The notes under the pieces were generated by a model. That model ran no database searches. It saw only the letters and a program-made list of their open reading frames with translations, and was not told where the DNA came from. 64,000 nucleotides of DNA from Callipepla californica brunnescens (lineage: Eukaryota > Chordata > Aves > Galliformes > Odontophoridae): NCBI GenBank assembly GCA_023055505.1, contig JALIRH010000004.1, forward strand, positions 16,363,368 through 16,427,367, written 5' to 3'. Below, piece by piece: positions 10,966 through 21,705 of this stretch (position 1 is the stretch's first letter; each line of letters begins with the position of its first letter). The translations under genes were made by a program, and so were the position numbers.

Positions 10966-13900
10966 CTAGGGGCCTGCACTGCTTTTTTCTTTCCACACCT
11001 CTACTAGAAAAATTGCTACTGCCTTAAAAGCAGTGCTGCAAAAAGAGTTCGTGCAAGCCCCTCTTTGACTCTAAACTCCTGAGTCTCGACTCAGCTGTGC
11101 TTCATTTGATTTCAGAAATTCCAGCTAATATTTTCTTGTTGTGATCTTAACTTTCACAGTTTCTTTTCAATTCATTATCATAGACAGTATCACAAGTTCC
11201 AAACCATGGCATGAAAGGTCACTGAGAGAGGCTGGTTATGAGAGGAAGGAGCAGGAAGCATCGGAGCCTCTGCCAGTTTGTTTCAAGGGTATGCTGGATT
11301 CAGCTTCTAGTGGTCTGGAAGAATATATTGGGGATGTTTGAGAACAGAATCTGCATAACCTGCATTCTGGATCTTTCTCTGTGGGTAGTTCAGAAAAACA
11401 GGAAACATGGAGAAGCTTTTTTTTTTTTTTTCCCCTTGCTGTATAAGCTTTAGCAATGTGTGTACAATAAGTTAACCCCAGTAGGTAGCTAGGGGCTGCT
11501 TAGAGAATGTGTCCTTGGCATTTTTCTTTCATTGAAATCAGTGTAGTTAAACCACGGGTGAAGTTGGCTCCAACCTTCAATAAATCCAGTTATCTCTTCC
11601 TGATAGGAAACAGCAGCCGGTAACTTACAATGTTGTTTAGAATATTCACAGTAGGAATCAATCAGATAAGGGGCTTGCATAGTTCCAACCTGTGTTCCAC
11701 ACTGGCCTACACTTCATATTTTAGTTGTAAAATAACCATATTTTGTTAAATGGTCATTCTAATCAATGAGTATCCACCCAATGGATACTTTAATTCTTTG
11801 CCAATTGTCAGGCAAAGAAACTCCATGTCTCAAATAGCTGAGAGGTGTGATCCTGTGCTCTGATTACAAGTTAGGAGCTATGAGTTCTAATCTTGATGCC
11901 CTTCTGGGGAAATCACTACCCATCCCTGTCATTCATTTGTCCTCACTTGTAAAAAGGGTAGGCTAAGTAATTAATGCCTGCTGAAGAATTCACGAGGACT
12001 GCTCATTTTATTACTCTGCTTTTAAAAATAACTCAACCTAGCCCAAAGTCTGCCATCAGTCCCACTGCACAATGATCAACAGTCATTCTGTACAGCCACG
12101 AGTGTTTATCCCTGTGTTCAGGCACTGGACATTCCAACGCTCTGGATTTAATAAAGTTCTATTTTATGTGACACCAGGACAAACTTTAGGTCCCATCATA
12201 CCAAAGATCATTATTTCAGCAGCCTCACAATGACCTCAGCGGTCCCAAGGATGCTAACTTCTGCAGAACGAGGACTGGTTTTGTTATAGGGCACCACTCA
12301 CTAAAGAGGTTGTCAGGATGGCTGATTCAGGGTTCAGATGACGTGTTACTTTGCTTTTACCTTAAACATGTTACATGTGCTTCAGGAGGACATGTGTGGA
12401 CAGGGCCAGCTCATGAGTTTGAGGGGAGCTCTCAGTACTTTGCTGGCCAGGGATCCCTTTGTGCACAGAGACAGTAAGATCCATTGCTTCAGATGGATCT
12501 CTGGAGGGAGTCATTTGGGGAGAGGGAAGCTGTGAAATAGTTTGATGAATGGCATCAATTTACATCCCCCAGGAGGATTCCATATGTTTTTAGCAGATGT
12601 TTAACAAGTTACAGCAACACAACTGGCTGTGTTGAAACAAATTGCAGGGTGACCATCTCGCTGTTGTCAGAAGTGAAGTTTTCAACACTTCCATCCACCC
12701 CTTGGCAGTTACTGCTTTCCCCTGTAGATATCTGTGAACTATGTCCCTATTATTAGTCAGAAAAAGCATGAAGAACCCTAACTATCCAATAAAGCATTAT
12801 TTAATTGGAACATCTCCTGGAACAATATACCCTGAAGCTATATCTGTTAGCTTTCTTTTTTTTAAAGGAGGAAAAAGGTGCTTTGTGAAGTCTTATAAAA
12901 ACAAAAAGAGTTTCAGTATTTTAATGTCAGCTGGACTTTTAAAAGTGTAATCGAGCCTCCTCCCTTAGCATTAGAAGAGAAATGCAAATGCCAAGAAGAG
13001 TCAAAACATTTCAGGATAGATGTTTGGATGAGTAAGGCATTTGTCTGGGATCCAGGATCTCCTTGTTCATGTCCTGGAGCTGCTACAGACCTCCAGTAAT
13101 TCATTCATTCTTTGTGCCTCACTGTCCTGTTTGTACATAGGGATAGCTGTTGCTCTGTCGTTGTCTCCTCAGGGCAAAGGGACCATCTGGTACAACAGAG
13201 TCCTCCATGTGGCTTGTCCTTAATGAGTGAAAACAACTAAAAAGGTTGTGGGGAAACAAATTTTGTTTACTTGTCAAGTTCAAGGAGTACAGAAAAAGAT
13301 CAGCTGCAAGTTTCATAGGAAATAAGGAAGTTGAGAACTTTCTCAAAAGAAGAGCAGTTGAAAATGATAGGTTTTGGCAAAAGCTCCATTTCAGGGAACT
13401 TAAAAAAAAAGTCTATTTTTGTGTGTGCTTGTTTATTTTTTTCAGTTCAGTAATATGCAGCTGTACCTGTTTTTATCAGTAGAAATGGCTGTTGTCTTGA
13501 ATACATTGTTTTCCTTAAAAGTATCCCTTCATGAGTGGAAATTAAAGTTAATATAAAGAATTCTCTTAATTCAGAATGTTATGGGTAGGGTCCAAAGGTT
13601 CATTTACTCAGAGCTTTTGTGGGCTCTAGGGGCCGCTGCCAGTCCTTCTGTATGATCTTGCTACTTCAAAATGACAAAGAAGGACAGGGGTTAGCAAAAT
13701 GATGTCTACCTATTTGTGTATGTCAGTGCACATTAAGCTTAATGGACTGGATTGCCTTATGGAGAGCATATCTTTTGCTCTAGGTGCCAATATCCTATGT
13801 TGTGGTACGTGGGTTACCATGGGCCTCACACAGAAGAGAGTTACAGGTAGAACTGTGATGCAGCATGCTTTTCGCTCCAGAAAATCATATGTAAGTGTTT

Positions 13901-16482
13901 ACAGGATTGAGAAAATATGAAAACAAAATTGGGAAAAGACAGATCTCTACATGAATAACAAAAAAAACCACAACTTAATTCTTCATTTTAAGAAATTCCA
14001 TGCTAAGCTGCTTGAGGGCTTGATAGTTCTTTCTCCAGAATACTAGCTGTTGGTTGGCTTAAGAAGATTGGGAAATGAAGATATTGACAAAGAAACCAAG
14101 TCATAGGCATTGTAGCTTCAGTTTTTCCAGCTGAGCCTGAGAAAGAAAATCTGGGCTGAAAAATACTTTGGCAAGGTTTTAATTACAATTGTAATGATGA
14201 AGCTTGCACAGACCTCTTGCTACCAGCACAGCGTCCGCCCATTCCTGCTGCTCTCCCAGGCTGGCAGGGGGCCCCAGGATGCAGCGTGACACCAGATGAC
14301 AGCAGCCTGATCTGCGGGGCTTCAATCGGCACACAAGTGCCTGACATTTGGAAAAGTATGCTTGCTTACTTGGGTGCCCTTATCTTGGAGCAGGTGATCA
14401 GCCTTGGACAGTCTGTTTCTTTTCTTAAGCTCTCTGGGGCTGAGATTTTGCTTTGAGCTCTTGGAAGTGCCGTTTGGTCTCGTGGCAGAGTTAATAATAC
14501 TACGTGATTTCTGCTGAGCACAGATTGCTCCTGGAACGTGCCACAAATATCTGGAAATAGACTGACACTTGAGTTCCAGCGGGCAGATGCCAGCAGCTCC
14601 TTCTGCCTGTGTGCTTGGGCATGGAGCTGGCTGGGGGCAGGCCAGCCCTGGGGACCCCAGCCAAGCTGGGTGCGGCCCGATTGCTGCTGTATGGCAATTC
14701 CAGACATTAGGAGGAGCGCTGAGAGAAAACAGTAGGGAAAGAAAGGGAGCAGTCTGCAGGCAGTGGAAGTGGGAGGGAAGGTTGGGAGGACAGGAAAGGA
14801 AGCAGAAGGGGGAAATGGTGCAGGCATGAAGCACAGGCAGGAAAGGGTTTACAAGCACCAAGTTAGCTGTTTCCAGTTCAATTCAATGCCCTCAATATCC
14901 ATGCAGTCACACCAGCAAGCATTCTGCCCCGATTCCTTTATGGCTTCCCAACACAGCAGCCTGAAAACTTGTCATCTATCAGAAATATGACAGGAGATGT
15001 AACTGGTTTTATACAAGGTTGGTGCTATGTGTTCGATTCACAGTGGACACGCAAAATCCTTTACGTGCAATGACAAATGTAAACCCCAGCTTTAAATGCA
15101 AAACCCAGCTCAGTGCGCCAGAATTCACAAAGGGTCTCCTTCATGGCAGATCAGCTCGGGAAGCTCGTTCTCAGCTATGGCCCCTTAAATTGCACAGTTG
15201 AGTATGTAAGAGGGCTATTGTGTCGATGCGAGCATGTGGAAGATGGAAAGCCAGGGTCACATCTAGTTGACTTCTGTTCATTTACAAAACTGTTTCACAG
15301 AATCAGGATGGAAAACAGAAAACACACATAATCCTTTGGATACGTTGCTCAGTGCATTTTTCCAAAACAGTTTTAGAATAATGATGTCACTGGAGTATGG
15401 GGGGTTGCTGGAAAAACGCAAGGGTGTCTCCAAGGAGGAAGGGATCTTGTCTGTAGGGTGGAGCAGTTTAACGCTGTGGTGTTTTGGGTAGGACTGAGGC
15501 TACCTGGTTCCCTAGGAACCCACTGCATGAGACTTGTGCACGAGGCCATTATACAGGGCAGGACTGAGGCTTTTCCCATCTTACTCACTGCACACAGCCT
15601 GGCACAGGGGTCTTGCAGCTCTGCTGGGCGTGGGCATTGTCTCTCCCCAAAGAAGCCCTCATGCTCGTGGAGGGACAAGCTGGAAAGCTGCACACTGAGC
15701 CCTGTGCACAGGAACCAGATGAGGAACCAGGCTATTACCTCATGTCACACTGTGCCTAATAAAGACATGTAAATCCCCAGCACTGCCTCAAAGACCGAGC
15801 TGAGGTAAGCTCATGCTGTGACACAAATAAATGAATAGTGAAATGGCAATGGAAAACGTGGCCCAAACATTGTAAGAAAATATCAGGCCTTCGAATGATT
15901 GCCTGAAAGCTGCAGTGGACTGTAACAAAACATACTTTATAAATATGATCTGGTTGTGTAATCTAGTTTTGCTATTACACAGAAATGGATTTGGGGGTGG
16001 TAAATGTTAGATTCTGTGCATCTCCCTATTTTTATTATCGCATTAGGGAAAAAAAAAAAAAAAAAACCAAAACACAATACCAGTAAATATTTGCACCTGG
16101 GGAGCCCTGTATCTCTTCATTATCGCATATACAAGGCATTAGAGGAGATGGTTGGGCAGAGATGCTGATTAAGAGATCTTTTTGCCTTTGCACCACACTT
16201 TTAGAAACTGGCATTGTTTCTTGTTCTACTAAGCTGGCAGGACCCAGATCCACATGCCCTTCTTGTAGAGAATAGGAGCTAGGGCTTCTTGGCTGGATGT
16301 GTGGCCCTGCAAGACTGCAAATCCTTTAACATTAGTTCTGTTATTGTATGTGAGTGCAATGGCCACTTTAGCAACCCCCTTGCTTCCAAGTATTGATTGT
16401 TATTCAGAATAACGGTGTTACTTCTACATGCTTCTTCCTCTCTCTGTTTCGTTCTCACCAATGCAGCCAGTTCTTCTGACCC
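10966..16482. other. Non-coding stretch with small poly(A) run
   Basis: No gene is recognised. The stretch holds a T13-type run near 11418-11431 and an A18 run at 16049-16066. The 179- and 153-codon minus-strand frames at 14322-14861 overlap each other in different frames over a purine-rich + strand segment and look like chance. A small splice-like motif, GAGCTGAG/GTAAGCTC near 15804, has no good partner acceptor. Confidence 0.5.
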
Positions 16483-16484
16483 CA

Positions 16485-16918
16485 TGCAGTGTTGTTTCCC
16501 AGGAGGACAGGTTACAGGTCTTACGAGGAGCAGCTGAGGAAACTAGGATTATTTAGTCTGGAGAAGAGGAGGCTCAGGGGAGATCTCATTGCTCTCTATA
16601 AGTGCCTGAATGGAGGTTGTAGTGAGGTGGGGGTTGGTGTCTTCACCCTGGTAGCAGCAATAGGACAGGAGGTAATGGTCTCAACTTGGACCAGGGGAAG
16701 TTCAGAGTGGATGTAAGGAAAAATTTCTTCTCAGAAAGAATGGTGAGGCTGGAACAGGCTGCACAGGGAGGTGGCGGAGTCACTGACCATGGAGATGTTC
16801 CAGAAACACGTGGATGGGACACTGAGGGATGTGGTTAGTGGGTACGGTGGAGATGTGCTGTCGGTTGGACCACGTGATCTTAGTGGTCTTTTCCAACCTT
16901 AACGATTTTATGATTCTA
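16485..16918 (+). mobile_element. CR1 LINE 3' end, plus orientation, with ORF2 C-terminal remnant
   Basis: This is the best preserved repeat in the window. Its + strand reading carries the last part of CR1 ORF2 (reverse-transcriptase polyprotein), with a peptide of the form [19 protein letters not shown] near 16560-16620. The usual CR1 3' UTR follows, with 'ttcttctcagaaagaatggt', 'ggctggaacaggctgcacag' and 'gtggtcttttccaacctt', ending in TTATGATTCTAAG. It is 5'-truncated and has lost an intact ORF, so it is immobile. Confidence 0.93.
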
Positions 16919-16920
16919 AG

Positions 16921-16955
16921 TCACTTGGGTTGGAAAAGGCCCCTACAAATCCCCT
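16921..16955 (-). mobile_element. Short CR1 3' tail fragment, minus orientation
   Basis: Right after the + strand CR1 tail the sequence reads TCACTTGGGTTGGAAAAGGC, the reverse complement of a CR1 3' end. It loses similarity within about 35 bp. The two tails therefore abut tail to tail. The short length leaves some doubt about independent origin. Confidence 0.6.
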
Positions 16956-17224
16956 GTGGATTCCATGTGTGATCCTGTTGAACTCAGGATAGCCCTTCTG
17001 CGTGCAAGAGCCAGGGATGGTCTCTCCCAGGCAGTTAGCTGTTTTCCTGAAATCTGTAGTTACCGCACTGGATTGAATTTGCTCACCAGGCTCGGAAGTT
17101 GCTGGCACGCACACAGAGCACAACTGCACTGCCTGACTTCCTTAGGAAGCCAGGCTTAAAAGAGCTGCTTTCCTGTGTCACAAACGCGGGCTCTCTTTGC
17201 CTTGCTGCGTGCTTTCGGAAGGTT
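16956..17224. other. Upstream flank of the CpG island
   Basis: About 270 bp of ordinary sequence lies between the CR1 pair and the CpG island, with CpG content rising towards 17186. No motif is assigned. Confidence 0.4.
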
Positions 17225-17950
17225 TGCCGGGGTGCCACTCACACGTATCTTTGGCAGATCTCCGCGCGCGTTTCGGGAGCGCTCCGTGTAACTCGCAGGT
17301 CTGCAAACCTACCATCCGTCTCTCGGTTCTGCGAACGCGGGACTTCGCGGTGCCCCGGGCGCTCGGCGGGGTGGGCATCGGGGCGCGGGGCGGTGCGGGC
17401 CGGGGCGCGGCCAGGCGGCGGGGCTGGCCTGGGGGCGGAGAGCAGGGCACGGCCGGAGGTGGAGCCGGCTGCGCTGGCGGCTCGGGCGCTCCGTGGCTCC
17501 GGGCACGGGGTGCGTACGGCAGCGGGAGCGCAGCGCAGCCGCTGAGAGCCGCCCGCCCGCCCTATCTCGGCGGGGCTCCGGGAGCAGGTAAAGGAGCGAG
17601 GCTCGCTCTGGGGCGCGCCGCCCGCCCTGCCCGGAGACCCGCGGTGCCCGCCGGGGGTACCGGCTCCGCAGCGCCCGGGGCGCGGGGAGGGTTGGATTCC
17701 TGAGGCCCCCGCCCTCAGCATCTCGGTGTTTCCGAGCCCCGTCGCCTCAAAATCAGCGGGAGGGTTCGCTGAGAGCCGTGCCTCGGTGGTGCTGCGGGTG
17801 CGCGGCCGCTCCTGGAGCCGGGCTGAGGGAGGGGGGAGAGTTGGCGGTGGGAGTGTGTCTTTGCCGTTGATGTGCGGACCGCTGTCCGTCCCCGCTGTCT
17901 GATGGGGATTTAGGACGGCAGCAGCGCGTTGATGAGCTGCCGCCCTGCTG
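17225..17950 (+). promoter_or_regulatory. CpG-island promoter
   Basis: This is the only CpG island in the window. CpG density peaks around 17341-17600; the 60 bp at 17341-17400 alone hold 11 CpGs, whereas flanking kilobases have very few. GC boxes of Sp1 type are visible at 17387-17393 (GGGGCGG) and 17431-17439 (GGGGGCGGA). No TATA box is evident, which fits a broad, housekeeping-style promoter. The direction of transcription is inferred from the + strand donor at 17588. Divergent transcription is possible. The long open frames inside (for example 248 codons on the minus strand, 17239-17985) result from GC-rich DNA lacking stop codons. Confidence 0.85.
17500..17587 (+). other. Probable non-coding first exon (5' UTR), 5' end approximate
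   Basis: The right edge is a donor-like CTCCGGGAGCAG/GTAAAGGAG at 17587/17588, placed in the downstream half of the CpG island where first exons normally end. From the GC boxes to the donor (17388-17587) there is no ATG on the + strand, so this would be untranslated leader sequence. The transcription start cannot be read from sequence; 17500 is a guess. The gene's identity is unknown because no coding exon downstream could be matched to a family. Confidence 0.5.
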
Positions 17951-18015
17951 GGATGGGTGGGTGTTATAAACCGTACATCCTGCACCTGGAGTCTGAACCT
18001 AACTTTTGCCTTCAG

Positions 18016-18064
18016 ATGTTGTAGTGAACGAGTAGGCAGCGTTCTCTGTGCATTGAGCTCTTTG
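18016..18064 (+). other. Candidate second leader exon (49 nt)
   Basis: The block is bounded by an acceptor, AACTTTTGCCTTCAG/ATGTT, and a near-consensus donor, AGCTCTTTG/GTAAGTGTAA. It lies 428 bp after the first-exon donor. It contains ATG-TTG-TAG directly at its 5' edge, so at most a two-codon upstream ORF, and the other frames also contain stops or no start. A 5' UTR exon or alternative first-intron exon of the CpG-island gene is the natural reading. The polypyrimidine tract is only moderate. Confidence 0.4.
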
Positions 18065-19671
18065 GTAAGTGTAATTTATTTTTCCCTAATGCTTTTTTTT
18101 CGGCAATTAGTAAGATCTGCGTGCTTGCTGCTTGTATTTCTGTAATAACATAGAATTTGGATGCAATTAATAGACCGTAGGCACACATTCTCTGGAACAG
18201 CCAGTGGCTACCAGCGCTGGTTGGGCAGGAGCGTGCTGGGGATGGCTGCGTGCCCAGCTGGCTGCACTCTGTTCTGAGCACCGGCTCGCCCTGGGTTTTT
18301 ACTAGCGAGTAAAAAGTGTGTGCCCTTATTGTAGAGTTGTCTCAGTTCCACGGGATATGCTCAAGAGCTTCGTAGGCTCCACTAGTAAAGCGGTGTTCAA
18401 TGCTTCTATAAAGAATAGCAGTTGTTTAGTCTCGGAAGTATAATAGACGAGAGCAAATGATAGGAATGTTGTTGGAAGACCTAGGTGTGCGCTTTCTTTT
18501 TCATAGTTTGGGAAGAATTTGTCAAGTGCAGGCTGTGCAGTGTGATGAATGTGCTTCTTTGCCGCCTGCTGTCTCCGCAATACTTGTGCCGTGCGCTCAG
18601 AGGGTTCAGCAGGCTGACCCTCCTGGGAAGGCAGTTAATATTTCATGTTTGTTGTGGCCGAGGAGCTGCTTTTGTTGGCACTGGCTGAAGCACCAAGCAG
18701 TGCTGTCGCCCTGAATGCAAGGGATGGGGGTGAAGAGGGACAAGGAAGAGCTCTAACTTGTCCGAGGTAGCCCAGGCTGCCCCAACACTGAGAGAAGACT
18801 TCTATATCACACAGATTAATTAGTTGGAGGAGTTATGTCTAACCCCAGAAGAGACACGGGGGAAGGACAACATGTCAGTGTGCACCTGGGTGGCAGTGCA
18901 GGACCAAGCCCCGGCTGGGAGCCCGGCCCTGGGGCTGATGCCGATGCGAGGGCTGCATGCCATGCTGGCTCTATGTACCCTGTACAGCTGCTCACCCCAC
19001 ACGTACAGGCAAGCCAGCCAGCTTGGGGGCTGCCTTCACTCCTAAGGCAGGAATGCGATATTTCCTTTGTAAATCATGGGGAAATCCCTTTATTCTCTCA
19101 GGGATTTGAGGATACGGTGTGCTGGGAAGAGCACTGGACTGTTGTTTCCAGGCTTGCCTAAGAAGTTAGAGTGGAGCCCAGCAACTTTCTCTCTCCTCCC
19201 ATGCTGGACGCCGAGAGGAGGCTGAGGGGTGTTTTTTCCTTTTTTTCCTCACAAAGAGGAGCGGAGATGCGGGTGTTTGCATCTCAGCTGATGGCAACAC
19301 ATGGCTCTGTCCTGGTGTGATCTCACATTTGGCTGCTCTCACGTGCATTATACTTCTCAGGGTGGGGCTGGGCAGAAGGGAAACAGGAATGGCTGTGTGC
19401 GTATGAAAATGCTGAGCTACCCTTAATTCTTTTGCCAAGTTGTCTGTGTGCTGTTTAATTCAAATGATTTCATACGCACAGCATTGCAGGTCTGTTGTTA
19501 AAAGGCAGAAACAATTGCTGTAACCAGGAATAACACTGCAGTTCATAAAACATGAGTAACATCTGTCACCGTAACTCCAATTTGTTTCTCTGTTTGTGGA
19601 ATAACCGAGGTGACAGCTCGGGCAGCCAGGTTTAATGCCCTGTGCTAAACCTTTGCTCCTGCCTCCCACAG
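18065..19671. other. Intronic non-coding stretch
   Basis: No repeat or convincing exon is seen. It lies just downstream of the CpG-island promoter and is probably intronic. Confidence 0.45.
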
Positions 19672-19833
19672 CTTGCTGTGACACAGGATCGATGGATGCA
19701 GCTCCTGCTCTGCAGTGGGGAGGCAGGAAAGGCTCTGGACCACCTTGCTGTGTGCAGCAGAACCCCGCTGAGTTTGTTTAGTTTGGGTCCCTGTGAACTG
19801 GTCTATCTCGTGTGCTTGCTACTTGCAGTGTGA
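19672..19833 (+). other. Acceptor-led open frame, very weak exon candidate
   Basis: A good acceptor (TTTGCTCCTGCCTCCCACAG) precedes 19672. From there the frame is open for about 53 codons to a TGA at 19831-19833, with a leucine-rich end. No convincing donor is found inside, and the peptide matches nothing known. It could be an unspliced alternative last exon, or chance. Confidence 0.12.
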
Positions 19834-21375
19834 CAGACCTGGAGGGGGCTGATGCTTTGGGGTCAAACTCATGAGGTGTCTGCTGCTGTAGGGATAGTGT
19901 TTTCTCTCCTAGCACCTCCTATCTCCCCTTAATCTATCCCAGGTTGAATACTGTAGTCAGTTGAAGCAGAGCCATTTCATGTGCTTTGATGTGTGTTTAT
20001 TGGCTCTAGCTTCTCATTCTCATGCTGATTTTTTTTTCCCCTTTAAATTAGCTCTCTCTTCCCACCCCGCCTCCCCCAAACAAAATAACTAGAGCAGAGG
20101 AGGAGAAAAGTGAATTAACTGTTGTTGATTTTTGTGAATGGGTTTTCTTGCCTTCCTTGCTGCCTTCTGTAAGATCCCTTCATAATTAAAATATTATGAC
20201 TATCCTTATGGTAGCCCTTCAGTAGTGGCAAGGATCCTAATTTGACGTCAGTGCAAAAATACTAGGTTCTGGCATAAGGGCAGATGACATTTCATCAGCT
20301 AGTGCATGCCCATTTTTTTAAACCACAGTGCTAAGACCATATGGGCAGATAATGAGTTTAAGCTGATAAACAGCTTACAGATTTGTCCAAATAAAGGACT
20401 TTCTTCCTAGAAGACGCGTTTTCCTTCAAAATAAATAATGCAGTTCCTGTGTTTTTATTTAATTATCTCTAGTCCTGTCCGTTCTCACCAGGCTGCAGGA
20501 AAACAGACACAACTGCTCTGCGAAGAGAAGATATTGGCTTTATGGGCCCGTGGGTCTCAGCTCAGGAAGGACTTGAAAAAAGGAGTTTAGATCCCACAAA
20601 AAACTGAGGCTCCAGGTACTAAGCAGATGTAGTGCTCATGGAGTTCTGTGAGGCAGTGCTTAGTTCTTGACATCTCGAGGATGCGTCATTGCATGAGGTG
20701 GCGGTAGATCCAAGGTCTGCAAGGGAGCTGTAATTAAACCAGATGAGTATCTATACTTCTCAGTATTCCTTCAAGGCTGCTGAGGTAGCTCTTGTTTGGT
20801 GTTTGTTCTACAAGGTAAACCCTACTTATGCTTTTCTTTAAAGAGTCTTTCTGACTACTGTTCATGTAATTATTTTCCCAAACTTAAATTGGTATCAGTA
20901 AAACCCTAGAGAAAAGTTTTAAGTCCATTTTTCTAGTAGTAAAATGAGAGTTGGAAAGTCATTTGCTTTGGAAAGTAGAAAAGTTGAAAACAGGAACTTA
21001 AAACCCAGTGGTGTATCAGTGTAGAGAGGGCACAGCCCACCTGTTTCTGCCCCAAGATGCATAGCAGTAAGCTATTTGCTTATTCTCTTATGAGCTACTT
21101 CTTAGAATAAGGCTGCGCAGAAAAATCAGTCCAGATAGCTCTACTGTGTCTCATGATGCTTATTCCTTTTAAAACTTCCTTGAATATATTGTAATGTTGT
21201 CTCCCCTCCCACCACTGGAAATATTGCTAGACTTTCATTATGTTTCCAATGAAGGGATGTTCAGATGACTAGAGCTTTGTTGTCTGATGGATTCTTCATT
21301 GTCTGATCACGTTTCTAACTGATGTGACAGCAGAGCTGCGTTCAGCCCTAACATTGTTTAGGGCTACAGTGCTCG
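19834..21375. other. Intronic non-coding stretch
   Basis: No gene or repeat is seen. A full CRE palindrome lies at 20243-20250 (listed separately). Confidence 0.5.
20243..20250. promoter_or_regulatory. CRE palindrome TGACGTCA
   Basis: This is a perfect 8-bp CREB/ATF-type palindrome in a context (TTGACGTCAG) also found at 57132-57141. A single motif in intronic DNA is weak evidence of function, but CpG-containing palindromes are uncommon in CpG-depleted sequence. Confidence 0.3.
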
Positions 21376-21705
21376 TAGAATCATAGAATCACCAATGTTA
21401 GAAGAAGTCTCCGAGATAATCCAGCCAACTGTCCACATACCACCAATATTTTCCCACTAAATCATGTCCCTCAGTACAACATCTAAATGTTTCTTGAACA
21501 CCTTCAGGGATGGTGCCTGTACCACCTCCCTGGACAGTATGTGCCAGTGCATCTCTGCTCTTTCTGAGAAGAAATGTTTCCTAACATCCAACCTGAATCT
21601 CTGTTGGCACAACTTGTAGCCACTCCCTCTAGACCTATTGCTAGTTATGTGGAAGAAGAGGCTCAGTATCTCTCAGTCTTGTTCCTTCCCCTGCAGCAAC
21701 CTGTC
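21376..21705 (-). mobile_element. CR1 LINE 3' fragment, minus orientation
   Basis: The block opens with TAGAATCATAGAATCACCAA, the reversed CR1 octamer tail. It continues with 'tccagccaactgtccacataccacc', 'tttcttgaacaccttcaggga', 'tttctgagaagaaatgtttcc' and 'gtagccactccctctagacc', all standard reversed CR1 3' UTR landmarks. It is about 330 bp and 5'-truncated. Confidence 0.92.

Noticed and set aside
14322..14861. 179- and 153-codon overlapping minus-strand frames
   Set aside because: Two frames overlap in the same place; composition reflects a purine-rich + strand; no splice or start support.
15755..15805. AATAAA followed by a GAG/GTAAGC donor-like site as a gene end or mini-exon
   Set aside because: AATAAA is common in AT-rich introns and no exon with a good acceptor fits.
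16489..16716. 75-codon + strand frame
   Set aside because: Remnant of CR1 ORF2 C-terminus inside a truncated LINE, not a host gene.
17239..17985. 248-codon minus-strand open frame and several long + frames in the CpG island
   Set aside because: GC-rich sequence lacks stop codons by composition; the frames overlap one another on both strands and encode P/R/G/A-rich peptides with no domain.
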